In this document: one piece after another, positions 17,314 through 25,693 of the stretch
How positions within the stretch are numbered: position 1 is the stretch's first letter
Layout: every line of letters begins with the position of its first letter
NCBI GenBank assembly: GCA_964390495.1
Contig: CAYMIN010000019.1
Span: 14,213 to 78,212 of the forward strand
Reading direction: 5' to 3'
Length of the DNA: 64,000 bases
DNA from: UBA11051 sp964390495
GTDB lineage: Bacteria; Armatimonadota; Zipacnadia; Zipacnadales; UBA11051
Position numbers and translations under genes: made by a program
The notes under the pieces: generated by a model
Databases searched by the model: none
What the model saw: only the letters and a program-made list of their open reading frames with translations
What the model was told of the DNA's origin: nothing

Positions 17314-17970
17314 TCAGTAGGTGGGGATGTCGTAGTAGTTGCACGCCAGCAGGTGGTAATTGCCGTATTTCACCCATTTAGCATGACCGTCAACGAAGCC
17401 GAAGTTATCGCCTTGGTTGTGGCGCTTGGCCCAGGTCACGGATTCGTCGTCATGAGGGTGGTTGAGCCACATGCTGGTGGTGTCGCAATCGCACAGGAAC
17501 GGCAACTGAGCGGGCCGCTTGACCATCGAGAGGGTGATGCCGTCATAGATCGCCCCAGTGCGATCCGGGTGATTGAGACAGTAGCCTGCCCCATAGACGT
17601 TCCAGCCGTAGCCGCCCCAGGCGCGGGTCGCATCCTGGGCCACGGTCGGACATACATACACCTGATCGTTCTTGACGTAGGGGTAAAGCACATCCATCCA
17701 GTAAAGGTAGTCGCCGGTGTCGCGGCAGTACTGGCGATAAGTGGGCTCCGGGGTGTAGATAATGTAGCCGGGCATGGTCTCATCGTGGTCCTGGGTGTAC
17801 ATGTGGAAGGCCAGGGAGAGCTGCTTGACATTGTTGAGACAGGAGCTCTGCCGCGCTTTCTCCCGGGCCCTGGCGAACACCGGGAACAGTATCGCCGCGA
17901 GAATCGCGATAATGGCGATGACGACTAGAAGCTCAATGAGGGTAAAGCCGTGGTTTGTGCGAATTCGCAT
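17314..17970 (-). CDS. Type II/IV prepilin-like protein, H-X9-DG family
   Basis: 218 residues from the ATG at 17970, which has AGAGGTG at the right distance; the GTG nine bases upstream overlaps that site. MRIRTNHGFTLIELLVVIAI is followed by FPVFARAREKARQSSCLNN, MYTQDHDETMPG, YWMDVLYPYVKNDQVYVCPT, WGGYGWNVYG and the tail KRHNQGDNFGFVDGHAKWV. It differs from its downstream paralogue mainly in the middle loop, with extra cysteines (YCRDTGDYL, FLCDCDTT). The two genes are 268 bases apart, each probably its own transcription unit. Confidence 0.9.
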   Translation of the reverse strand: MRIRTNHGFTLIELLVVIAIIAILAAILFPVFARAREKARQSSCLNNVKQLSLAFHMYTQDHDETMPGYIIYTPEPTYRQYCRDTGDYLYWMDVLYPYVKNDQVYVCPTVAQDATRAWGGYGWNVYGAGYCLNHPDRTGAIYDGITLSMVKRPAQLPFLCDCDTTSMWLNHPHDDESVTWAKRHNQGDNFGFVDGHAKWVKYGNYHLLACNYYDIPTY

Positions 17971-18193
17971 CCCGATCACCTCTGCAGTTCATTCAGGTGC
18001 CTAGAACACATCGTGCCCCATACCGGCTTTGCGACCGCGGTGTGGTCTTGCCGGTATTATACCCGATTCGGCTATCAAGTTCCTGCTTTTCTTAAGATTA
18101 CTTGCTGTCAATCCATATTCTAGCCACATTTCCGACAGTGGTGCTACGGCAGAATCTTCTACACGCAGGCGGCACCGGCCCGGTGGCGGGCGC

Positions 18194-18970
18194 TCACCGG
18201 CCCCCATTTGCAATCTCCAGCACCCGGGCCAGAGCCGCCTCGTCGCTGCTCGAGGGCCGGAACTCCAGGCCGACATAGCCGTTATAGTCGCTTTCAGCGA
18301 TGCAGGCGAAGACATTGGCATAGTTGATTTCGCCGGTGCCGGGCTCGCAGCGCCCCGGCACATCCGCGACATGAAAATGGCCGATCTTCCCTACATTGGC
18401 CGTGATAGTGGCGATGAGGTTGCCCTCGGTAACCTGCTGGTGGTAGATGTCATAAAGCAGCTTCACATTGGGGCTGCCAACCTCACCAACTATCTCAAAG
18501 CCCTCGGCGGAGGTGACGAGGTAGTAGCCGGCATGGTCCACGAGGACATTCAGCGGCTCCAGACACAGAGTGATGCCCTTTTCCTCGGCGTAGGGCGCGA
18601 GTGCCGCAAGGCCGTCAACAATGGCCTGGTGCTGCTGGGAGCGGGGTATGTCGGCAAGCTCGTTGCCGGTGGTGACGATCAGGGCCGGGACTCCGAAATT
18701 AGCGGCCTGGTCAATTGAGGCCGCGGCTTGCTGCACCCAACTGTCTGTAGCCTCGGGGTCGCACAGGTCGCTTTCGGACTCGACACAGAAGCCGGCCAGC
18801 TTCACGCCCTCCTGCCCTATTTTCTCGGCTATAGCCTGCATGTCTTTGCTGCGCCAGCCCCAGAACTCGACAGCCGGATAGCCGGCCTCAGCGACGGCGC
18901 TGATGCGCTCCAGCAGCGGGAGGTCGGAGAATATCATCTCGATACACACGGAGAAGTTAAGGCCACTCAT
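18194..18970 (-). CDS. TIM-barrel sugar isomerase/epimerase, hydroxypyruvate isomerase-like
   Basis: 258 residues, starting at 18970 where AAAGGGTG precedes MSGLNFSVCIEMIF; the frame extends 16 codons further without a ribosome site. The AP-endonuclease-2 fold is shown by AGYPAVEFWGW, LEPLN (metal Glu), LLYDIYHQQ (Asp and His), HFHVADVPGR (metal His) and YVGLEFRPS (Glu). The DVPGR-x-E-P-G-T-GE-I-N-Y stretch is typical of hydroxypyruvate isomerase (Hyi)-like proteins, which interconvert hydroxypyruvate and tartronate semialdehyde. Many relatives have other ketose substrates. No glyoxylate-pathway genes are adjacent. Confidence 0.78.
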   Translation of the reverse strand: MSGLNFSVCIEMIFSDLPLLERISAVAEAGYPAVEFWGWRSKDMQAIAEKIGQEGVKLAGFCVESESDLCDPEATDSWVQQAAASIDQAANFGVPALIVTTGNELADIPRSQQHQAIVDGLAALAPYAEEKGITLCLEPLNVLVDHAGYYLVTSAEGFEIVGEVGSPNVKLLYDIYHQQVTEGNLIATITANVGKIGHFHVADVPGRCEPGTGEINYANVFACIAESDYNGYVGLEFRPSSSDEAALARVLEIANGGR

Positions 18971-19084
18971 GCTGTCACCCTTTCGCAGGGGAGAGTGAAC
19001 AACGGCAACCCCAGACATTCGGCTGTTGAGGGCTTCTAATAAGTACGGCAGTAATGTGGTATGGCCCCGAAAGCACCAGTGTCG

Positions 19085-20137
19085 TCAGGTGCGGTCGGCA
19101 CGGTTGAATCTGACCCTGCGGCCCTCAAGCGAGAGCGCATGGAGGTTGTTGAGAATGGCCTGCAAGCCCAGCATGGTGCAGGCCATCGGGTCGCTGGCAA
19201 CCGTCAGCGGCAGTCCCACCCGGCTGCTGAGGAACTCGGGTAGGCCCCGCAGCAGCGCCGAGCCGCCGGTAAGCACTGCGCCGGTGGTGGCAAGCTGGGT
19301 GCGGACCTTGGCCGGCAGCTCCGCCGCCATCCAGCTTAGCTCCTCGGCGATGGGAAGACAGGCATCGGCCAGGATGTCGGGCACTTCGTCAAGCTGAACG
19401 CCGAAGGCCTTGACATCATCAGCCCGGTTGGAGAAGCTGCCCATGTTGGGCGAGCCGCCCGGGGGTTGGGCCGCCAACGAGCGGTCAAGGCTGCCGACCG
19501 CCAGCTTGATCTCCTCGGCGGCCTGGCGGGTCAACCTGATGTCCTGCTGGCGCTTGATGCCGCGTACCAGGGCCTCATCCAGGCTCTGGCCGCCCAGAGG
19601 AACGGAAAGGCCCTCAGAGATCATGCCCATTGACATGGTGGCAGCATCAGTAGTGCCGGCACCGATGTCAATAATCATCTGGGCCTCGGGGGCGTCAATG
19701 GCAAGACCGGCGCCGATCGCCGCAGCCAGCGATTTCTGCACCGCAATCACCCGCCCGGCACCGGCGGCGCGCAGCACCTGCACCAGGGCCCGCTGCGCTA
19801 CCGGCGTAGCTGCGGTGGGATGGCCGGTAAGTACCGTCGGGCTGAACAGCGGCCGCCGGCCCAGCGTCTTCTGCAGATAGTGGCGCAGCATCGTCGCGGC
19901 AGCAGTGAAATCTGCCACCACCCCGCCCTGCAGGGGCTGCACCACCCGCACATCAGTCACGCCCTGCTCCAGCATCTGGCGGGCCTCGATGCCGAAGGCA
20001 GCCGGCGTGTCGGTATGGGGCGCGTACGCCACCAGCGCCGGCTCGCGCACGATGACGCCACCATCCTTGAGCGCCACGTGGACATTGGCGGTCCCCACAT
20101 CTATCGCTATCTCAGCCACCCAAGGCAACAAGCGCAT
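19085..20137 (-). CDS. mreB: MreB-like actin-family cell-shape protein (divergent)
   Basis: Actin/HSP70-type ATPase fold. IAIDVGTANVHVALKDGG is the phosphate-1 loop, IDIGAGTTDAATMSMG the phosphate-2 loop and TGGSALLRGLPEFL the adenosine loop. AVQKSLAAAIGAGL replaces the usual EEPMAAAIGAGL, and GTANVHV replaces GTANTLV, so it is a divergent MreB/Mbl. A Gly/Pro/Asn-rich insertion (AAQPPGGSPNMGSFSN) lies near residue 225. I chose ATG 20137 (350 residues, AGGGG just upstream, MRLLPWVAEIAIDVG); ATG 20182 is an alternative favoured by a possible promoter. It forms cytoplasmic filaments guiding lateral wall synthesis with RodA, which is encoded divergently next door; no mreC or mreD is present. Confidence 0.82.
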   Translation of the reverse strand: MRLLPWVAEIAIDVGTANVHVALKDGGVIVREPALVAYAPHTDTPAAFGIEARQMLEQGVTDVRVVQPLQGGVVADFTAAATMLRHYLQKTLGRRPLFSPTVLTGHPTAATPVAQRALVQVLRAAGAGRVIAVQKSLAAAIGAGLAIDAPEAQMIIDIGAGTTDAATMSMGMISEGLSVPLGGQSLDEALVRGIKRQQDIRLTRQAAEEIKLAVGSLDRSLAAQPPGGSPNMGSFSNRADDVKAFGVQLDEVPDILADACLPIAEELSWMAAELPAKVRTQLATTGAVLTGGSALLRGLPEFLSSRVGLPLTVASDPMACTMLGLQAILNNLHALSLEGRRVRFNRADRT

Positions 20138-20213
20138 CTTCCCCTGCGGCCGCCTGATTGCACCAGACGTTAGGCGGCTCATGGTCGGCGTCGGGCTCAC
20201 GATTGGCCCACAA

Positions 20214-20243
20214 AGTGTACCACAGACCTGCGATTGAAGTAAA
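20214..20243 (-). promoter_or_regulatory. Possible promoter for mreB-like gene
   Basis: On the minus strand TTTACT (20238-20243) and TACACT (20214-20219) are separated by 18 bases. Transcription would begin near 20207, upstream of either mreB start. Each hexamer matches only partly. Confidence 0.35.
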
Positions 20244-20297
20244 CGCTTGCGAGGCCACGAGGCCGCGGTAAACACCCTCGGCACCACATGCAGGCCC

Positions 20298-20320
20298 GCC
20301 AGGCAGGGATGCCTGTCGGC
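20298..20320. repeat. Dispersed palindromic repeat, family B, copy 1
   Basis: GCCAGGCAGGGATGCCTG (20298 onward) then TCGGC form the family-B palindrome seen as GGACAGGCATCCCTGCCTG at 63917. It sits in the divergent mreB-rodA gap. Confidence 0.65.
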
Positions 20321-20416
20321 CCGGACGAGGGGGAACGAGTAGTCGCGCTGCCTCATCGGCAAGGCGGCGAGTAGCGAGGGCGAAGCCGTGGGCTAGTCTC
20401 GCCCGATGGACGGCTT

Positions 20417-20445
20417 TTGTGGGCGGCGCTTTTTTGTGCTATACT
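20417..20445 (+). promoter_or_regulatory. Candidate sigma-70-type promoter for rodA operon
   Basis: TTGTGG (20417-20422), a 17-base spacer and TATACT (20440-20445). The predicted start lies about 38 bases before the rodA GTG. The -35 is weak and the -10 good. Confidence 0.5.
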
Positions 20446-20489
20446 GGCCGTGCCAAACCGCGCCCAAACGGGCCTGATAGGGGCAAAAT

Positions 20490-21611
20490 GTGGTGTCCAC
20501 TTTCCGACTGGTCCGGGCCGACTGGAAGTTGCTGGGAGCCGTCCTGCTGCTTACAGCTATCGGCCTGGTGATGATCTACAGCGCCACTCGGGCAGAACTG
20601 ACCTTGGCCGGGCAGTTACCGGCCAAGAAGCTGATACTGCAGAGTATCTGGGTGCTGCTAGGGCTGGTGCTGCTGGTGGTAGTCAGCTCGTTCGATTTCT
20701 CCCGGCTGGCTGCCCTGTCGTGGCCGATCTACGCGTTCACTTTGGCGCTCTTGGTGCTGCTGCTGATCGTGGGGGAGGATGTCCGGGGCGTGCGGCGCTG
20801 GATCGCGGTAGGGCCGGTCGCCCTGCAGCCGGCCGAGCTAGTCAAGCTAGGCCTGATACTGATGCTGGCGGCGTTCTTCGCCGCTCGTCAGGGAGAGGCA
20901 GCCAACTTTGAGCTGCTGACCCGCGCGTTGGGCTATGCGGTGGTTCCGTGTGCCTTCCTGGTCCTGCAGCCGGACCTGGGCACCCCGATACTGCTGGTGT
21001 TCGTGTGGGGGGGAATGGCGTACGTATTCGGCGCGCGTCTCGACCACCTCGCGGCCTTTTTCTTCGTTTTCATCATGGTGTTTATGGCGGCCTGGGGCTT
21101 CGGGTTGATCCGGCCTCACCAGAAGCAGCGCCTGACCGCCTTCATCAGCGACTCGGCCGACGTCGAGAAAGAGGGCTATCATCTGCGCCAGTCGCTGATT
21201 GCTATCGGCTCCGGGCATCTGGCCGGTCAGGGGCTGTTCCGCGGCCCGCAGACCCAACTTTCATTCGTCCCCGATGAGGAAACCGACTTCATCTTCACCG
21301 CGGTCGGCGAGGAGTTGGGCTTTGCCGGCTCAACGCTAGTGATTTTGCTGTTCGCTGCGGTCCTGTGGCGGGGATTGATGATTTGCGCAGAGGCCAGGAC
21401 TCTTTACGGCCAGCTTGTGGCCACCGGCATCGTGCTGATGCTGTTTTTCCACGTGGCGGCCAACATCGGCATGACCCTGGGCATGATGCCGGTAAAGGGG
21501 CTGCCGCTGCCCTTCGTCAGCTATGGGGGGAGCTCGGTTCTCACTAACTTCATCGCCCTGGGGCTGCTGCAAGCCATATATGGTGACAGACGGACAATTC
21601 GATTTGAGTAA
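20490..21611 (+). CDS. rodA: RodA/FtsW/SpoVE-family SEDS peptidoglycan polymerase
   Basis: 373 residues with about ten hydrophobic helices and the SEDS signatures: DWKLLGAVLLLTAIGLVMIYSAT at the start, VRRWIAVGPVALQPAELVKLGLIL, FVPDEETDFIFTAVGEELGF, and PVKGLPLPFVSYGGSSVL near the end. The catalytic Asp in the large periplasmic loop matches PDEETDF. It polymerises lipid II into glycan strands with a class B PBP partner, in the inner membrane. The absence of an FtsI neighbour and the adjacency to mreB argue for RodA (elongation) over FtsW. The start is GTG with AGGGG eight bases upstream. It probably heads an operon with the next three genes. Confidence 0.9.
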   Translation: MVSTFRLVRADWKLLGAVLLLTAIGLVMIYSATRAELTLAGQLPAKKLILQSIWVLLGLVLLVVVSSFDFSRLAALSWPIYAFTLALLVLLLIVGEDVRGVRRWIAVGPVALQPAELVKLGLILMLAAFFAARQGEAANFELLTRALGYAVVPCAFLVLQPDLGTPILLVFVWGGMAYVFGARLDHLAAFFFVFIMVFMAAWGFGLIRPHQKQRLTAFISDSADVEKEGYHLRQSLIAIGSGHLAGQGLFRGPQTQLSFVPDEETDFIFTAVGEELGFAGSTLVILLFAAVLWRGLMICAEARTLYGQLVATGIVLMLFFHVAANIGMTLGMMPVKGLPLPFVSYGGSSVLTNFIALGLLQAIYGDRRTIRFE

Positions 21612-21636
21612 GCGCGCAAGGTTTGACTGAAAGACA

Positions 21637-22647
21637 ATGGGCGACCTGTTTCAGGAAAAATGGCACCGGCTGGGCTGGCAAGGCATCGAGCTGAGCGTGC
21701 CCGAGGAGTGGAACATCGGCGGCATCGGTGGCGGCCGCGAGGACGGCTATCTGCGCGTCCAGGATGCCGAACTGCCGCGTGTCGAGGTCAAGTGGGGCGC
21801 TGTCGAGGGCTTCGTGGATATCGAGGCTACCGTCAACGGTTACATCAAGAAGCTGCGGCAGGATAAGAAGGCCGGCAAGGATATCGAGATTGACACCAAC
21901 GCCAGCGTGGTGTCGAAACGCAAGATGAAGAAGAAGGCCCTGAGTTGCTTCACCTGGAGCACCGATGTGGAGGGGTACGGCGCGGCCTGGTATTGCCCTG
22001 ACTGCAAGCGCACCGTGATCGTGCAGGTGACGGCCAAGCCGGAGGAGGACGGCCCCCAGTTGGCCGAACGGATTATCACAAGCCTGCAGGATCACCCCGT
22101 CGGCGGCTGGATCAGGTGGGCCACCTACGGCTTCCAGGCCCAGGCACCTGAGGGCTTCCACCTGACCGCTCAGGAGCTGATGGCCGGCCATATCCAGATA
22201 ACCCTGAAGCGCGATATCGCGGCTGAGACGGCCCGCAATATTATGCTGCAGAACCTGGTGGCCCCGGAGGAGCTGACCCTGAGCCGCTGGGGCATGGCCA
22301 ATGTCATGCTCAAGAACAAGAGCCTCCGAGAATGGGCCGAGGAGGAGATGGGCAAGCGGCTCAAACGTATGCAGCCGGAGATGAAGCCGGTGGAAGTCAA
22401 CGGCCACGAGGCCCTGCAGCTCTCCGCCCAGCACCTGCCCTTCCACCAGCAGTTCTTTCGTCTGATCGCCCGCTTGGCTGAGGTGCCATACGCCGACCGC
22501 ATCCGGGGGCTGATCTGGCACTGCCCGCAGAGCAACTCGCTGCATCTGGTGCAGATGCTGGTTGACATCAATAACCAGGACCTGCCCGCGGAGATCGCCG
22601 GCAGGTTTGTCTGTCATCCCGAGGAAAAGACGGAAAGCCAGCCCTGA
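21637..22647 (+). CDS. Uncharacterised cytoplasmic protein, two repeated domains
   Basis: 336 residues, no signal peptide or membrane helix. Two similar halves are visible. The first runs from WQGIELSVPEEWNIGG to a strand ending VEVKW and a C-x-x-C pair (WYCPDCKRT). The second runs from WATYGFQAQAPEGFHLTA to HIQITLKRD. In both, a short beta-hairpin is followed by 'P-E-(E/G)-(W/F)', a Leu/Ile-rich strand and a helix. The pattern resembles PsbP/Mog1-like alpha-beta sandwiches, which is my inference. The CPDC pair could bind zinc. It begins 25 bases after rodA, so it is likely co-transcribed. I recognise no named family. Confidence 0.55.
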   Translation: MGDLFQEKWHRLGWQGIELSVPEEWNIGGIGGGREDGYLRVQDAELPRVEVKWGAVEGFVDIEATVNGYIKKLRQDKKAGKDIEIDTNASVVSKRKMKKKALSCFTWSTDVEGYGAAWYCPDCKRTVIVQVTAKPEEDGPQLAERIITSLQDHPVGGWIRWATYGFQAQAPEGFHLTAQELMAGHIQITLKRDIAAETARNIMLQNLVAPEELTLSRWGMANVMLKNKSLREWAEEEMGKRLKRMQPEMKPVEVNGHEALQLSAQHLPFHQQFFRLIARLAEVPYADRIRGLIWHCPQSNSLHLVQMLVDINNQDLPAEIAGRFVCHPEEKTESQP

Positions 22648-22690
22648 CGCCGAGACCAGGCATAGGACCCGCCAAAAGGGGCGATAAGCG

Positions 22691-24334
22691 ATGGGCCGTA
22701 GGTTGGCGCTGTGGTTGCTGGTGGCACTGCCGGTGATGGTGCCGGCCGCCGAGGATGAGGGGCAGTCGCAGCAGGTCTGGGAGCTGCTGAAGGCCTCGCG
22801 CGCCCTGGTCAGCGAGGGCAAGCTGGAGGAGGCCGAGAACAAGCTGCTGCAGGCCCAGGCGCTTTCTCCCCAGTACGCGGAGGTTTACGCCCACCTCGGT
22901 TATGTGTATGAGCTGCGGGAAAAGCGCGCCGAGGCCCTGCACGCCTATGCCGAACTGCTGCGGCGACGCCCCAGCCACCAGTACGCTAAAAGCCGGCTGC
23001 AGGACCTGTTCTATGAGGGGCCGTTCCCCCGCCGCATCGCCCTCGCAGACATCAGCTTCAGCCCGCTGCACTTCGTCTTCGACCGCTGTGTACTGAGCTG
23101 CGGTGACAACAGCGCAGTAGCCGGCCTCGCCTATACCGATGACCTAATTTTTCATGAAGAAATGGAGCGGGGCGGGCCGCCGGTGGAAGTCGAGGTGCCG
23201 GCCGCCGGCGGTAATGCCAAGGCGCTGATTAACCGCTCCACCTACGGCTATGTCTCGCCGCCGGCGGGTGACCAGATTGCCCTCAATTTCATCCTCAGCT
23301 ATCCCTCCAAGCTGGTCAGTGCCAGCGGTAGCGATTACCGGAAACTGGCTTCGCGCCTGACGCATCTGATGCTGCGGGCGTGGTGGTATTTCAGCCACTA
23401 TCTGGGCAAACAGCCGCCGGTGGAGGGGCCGGTCAAGGCGTACCTGCTGGAGGAAGGGCCCCCGGGCGCCGAAGCCTATAGCAACGCGATGTTCTTCTAT
23501 TCGGCCGCCACCCCGCGCAGTACCGTGGAATGGGCGCGGCAAATCGGTCACGAGTACGGTCATCTGGTACTGCCGGCAGTCGGGCGTTACGTCGAGCCGG
23601 AGTTCTACGCCAGCGGGCTGCTGGGCGAGCGCCTGTTCATCCAATGGCTGGCCGAGGAAGCCGAGGCGGTGTCCGGTGTACCGTGGCCGCAGCAGCCCGC
23701 GCGCGAGGCCCTGGACAAGCTGCTGGGCGAGGAGGCGGAACTGGATGCCGCCGGCTATCTGGCCGGAACTGCCTATGCCGACCTGCAATTGTGGTATGAA
23801 AAGGGGCCGGATGCGGCATATATCGCGGGCACCGGCCACGAATCAATGCACTACTGGCTGGGGCTGATGATGTGGATACAGGCAGCCTTGGGCAAGGAGG
23901 GCCTCCGCGAGGTGATGGATGCGGCTCCCGGCACCTCGCCGGCCGACTTCCTGTACGCGCTCAAGCTGGTGCTGCGCCAACATGCGGCCGAGGGCGGCAT
24001 CGAGCTGAAGGCCGCCAGCCTCGACCTGGCCCACAGCAAGCTGAGCGTGCCGCCGGTCCAGGGCGCGCTGGGATGGGGCGCGATTAAACTGGCGACCGGG
24101 GATAGCGCGGCGCTTGCCATGTACCTGCCGGCGGGTTCGTGGAGTTTGTGCCTAGCCCCGCCCGCTGCCGGGATAAGCCTGACCTTCGACGGCAAGGGCC
24201 CGCTGCCGGTGGAAAAGGGAAAAGGTGTCAGCCTTGGCCAGGTCACCGAGGCCTGGCACACCTTTGAACTGAGCAACCAGGGAGCCGAGGTTGAACTAAA
24301 CACCATTCAGCTAGTCGCCGCGCCGGAGGTCTAA
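22691..24334 (+). CDS. Secreted TPR protein with HExxH metallopeptidase-like domain
   Basis: 547 residues with a short signal peptide (residues 1-19, cleaved near VPAAED). Residues 25-110 form two or three TPR helices (ALVSEGKLEEAENKLLQAQ, then YAEVYAHLGYVYELREKRA). The rest is a larger domain containing IGHEYGHLVLP: His287-Glu288 and His291 form an HExxH zinc site of the gluzincin type, with GLLGERLFIQWLAEEAE about 30-45 residues later as a possible third-ligand region. HLMLRAWWYFSHYLG earlier and YLAGTAYADLQLWY later suggest a peptidase-M1/M48-like helical body. Envelope location next to rodA suggests a role in wall or surface protein turnover. Activity is unproven. Confidence 0.65.
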   Translation: MGRRLALWLLVALPVMVPAAEDEGQSQQVWELLKASRALVSEGKLEEAENKLLQAQALSPQYAEVYAHLGYVYELREKRAEALHAYAELLRRRPSHQYAKSRLQDLFYEGPFPRRIALADISFSPLHFVFDRCVLSCGDNSAVAGLAYTDDLIFHEEMERGGPPVEVEVPAAGGNAKALINRSTYGYVSPPAGDQIALNFILSYPSKLVSASGSDYRKLASRLTHLMLRAWWYFSHYLGKQPPVEGPVKAYLLEEGPPGAEAYSNAMFFYSAATPRSTVEWARQIGHEYGHLVLPAVGRYVEPEFYASGLLGERLFIQWLAEEAEAVSGVPWPQQPAREALDKLLGEEAELDAAGYLAGTAYADLQLWYEKGPDAAYIAGTGHESMHYWLGLMMWIQAALGKEGLREVMDAAPGTSPADFLYALKLVLRQHAAEGGIELKAASLDLAHSKLSVPPVQGALGWGAIKLATGDSAALAMYLPAGSWSLCLAPPAAGISLTFDGKGPLPVEKGKGVSLGQVTEAWHTFELSNQGAEVELNTIQLVAAPEV

Positions 24335-24407
24335 GGGCACACACACCAATTGATCCCGGCGGAATCTTGGGCCCGGCCTGTAAAGCCTAACCGTAGCCCT
24401 CACGAGA

Positions 24408-25625
24408 ATGAACCACTCCAACCGGCACAAAACGGCGCATCTACACCCACGGCTTTGCGGCGTGGCCTTGGCCGGCATGCTGCTGGCGGCTTGCGCCTAC
24501 GCCCAAGCCCCGGCGGCTCCGCAAGAGGTACACTGGAGCTATCCGTACCCCGCTTCCCTGCAGATACTCGACGGCTACCGCGTGCTGTACCTGCAGGGCA
24601 ACCCTGAAGATTTGGGCCGCCAGCATGGCAGCCTGATGCGCGAGACGGTGCAGCGCGTGGTTGAGGATGTCATCGTCAATGGCCCGGCCGCTACGGCGGA
24701 AGGCCGACTGCGCCTCTACCAGGGCACGATGCGCATGGAGCAGTACTTGCCGCAGAGCTATCGCCGCGAGCTGCGGGCCCTGGCCGAGGCCGCCGGAGTT
24801 GACTACGAGCCGCTGGTGGCGCTGCAGCTTTTCGGCGATGTGGACCGAGCCGGGCTGCATCTTCTCGGCGGCGGCTGCTCCAGCTATGCCGCCTACGGCC
24901 CGGCGACGCGAACCGGCGAGCTGATCGCCGGGCGCAACCTCGACTACTGGGATAACGGGGCTTCCAAGTATGGCGCGGTGCTGATCTGCTACTACCCCGA
25001 GGAGGGCATCCCCTTCGTGACCGTCTCCTGGGCCGGTATCATCAACGGCTGGACCGCCATGAACGCCTGCGGCATTATCGTCTCCAACAACAACGCCTAC
25101 GGCGGCAGCGAGTCCCTCGACGGCATCTCCACCTGCTTTATGCTGCGCAAGATCGCCCAATTCGCCGCCAGTGTCGAGGCCGGTGTGCGGATCATCGAGG
25201 AGGGCCCGCGCGCCTGTGGTACGGCGATGCTGGTGGCCGCTGGGGAACCGCCTACGGCTGCGGTAGTGGAGTTTGACCACGAGCAGGTGGCGGTACGCTG
25301 GGCCGAAGACGGCTACGTGATGGCGACCAACGGCTTCCGCAAGCTGCATCAGCCGCAACAGCAGCAATACGTCTGGGAGTGCTCGCGCTACCGGAGCATA
25401 CGGGAGTTAATCCAGGCCAACTACGGCGCGATTGACCGGACCATGAACTTCGCGGCGGCCGCCGGGGTCCCGATCAGCTACATGAACCTACATTCGGCGC
25501 TGCTTTTTCCGTCGGACCTGACGATGGCGGTCTCGATGGGCGCAACTCCGGCCTGCGAGCAGCGCTACCGCCCCTTCCGCTTCACCGAGCAGGGCCTGGT
25601 GCCGCTGAGTGAGGCGGGCGACTAG
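24408..25625 (+). CDS. C45-family (acyl-CoA:6-APA acyltransferase-like) autoproteolytic hydrolase
   Basis: 405 residues. The N-terminal signal segment ends LLAACAYAQA, which could be a lipobox (Cys at LAAC) or a normal signal peptidase site. The catalytic region shows GNPEDLGRQHG, the C45 entry motif, then GGGCSSYAAYGPAT with Cys157 as the N-terminal nucleophile exposed by self-cleavage. GRNLDYW, VSWAGIINGWTAMNACGI and VSNNNAYGG follow. These match the Ntn-hydrolase C45 family (penicillin-acyltransferase-like, amide or ester hydrolases). It is exported, so it may process an amide in the wall or an extracellular compound. Last gene of the rodA-led group, 73 bases after the metallopeptidase-like gene. 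Confidence 0.82.
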   Translation: MNHSNRHKTAHLHPRLCGVALAGMLLAACAYAQAPAAPQEVHWSYPYPASLQILDGYRVLYLQGNPEDLGRQHGSLMRETVQRVVEDVIVNGPAATAEGRLRLYQGTMRMEQYLPQSYRRELRALAEAAGVDYEPLVALQLFGDVDRAGLHLLGGGCSSYAAYGPATRTGELIAGRNLDYWDNGASKYGAVLICYYPEEGIPFVTVSWAGIINGWTAMNACGIIVSNNNAYGGSESLDGISTCFMLRKIAQFAASVEAGVRIIEEGPRACGTAMLVAAGEPPTAAVVEFDHEQVAVRWAEDGYVMATNGFRKLHQPQQQQYVWECSRYRSIRELIQANYGAIDRTMNFAAAAGVPISYMNLHSALLFPSDLTMAVSMGATPACEQRYRPFRFTEQGLVPLSEAGD

Positions 25626-25693
25626 TCGCACCGTGCCACCGGACGTGGAATACGTTCCCAGCCGCGGCTACGACAGAAAAAGCGGTAGAAGGC

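Noticed and set aside
21550..22842. A 430-codon minus-strand frame
   Set aside because: It is a shadow of the two plus-strand genes following rodA; the motifs and spacing support the plus strand.
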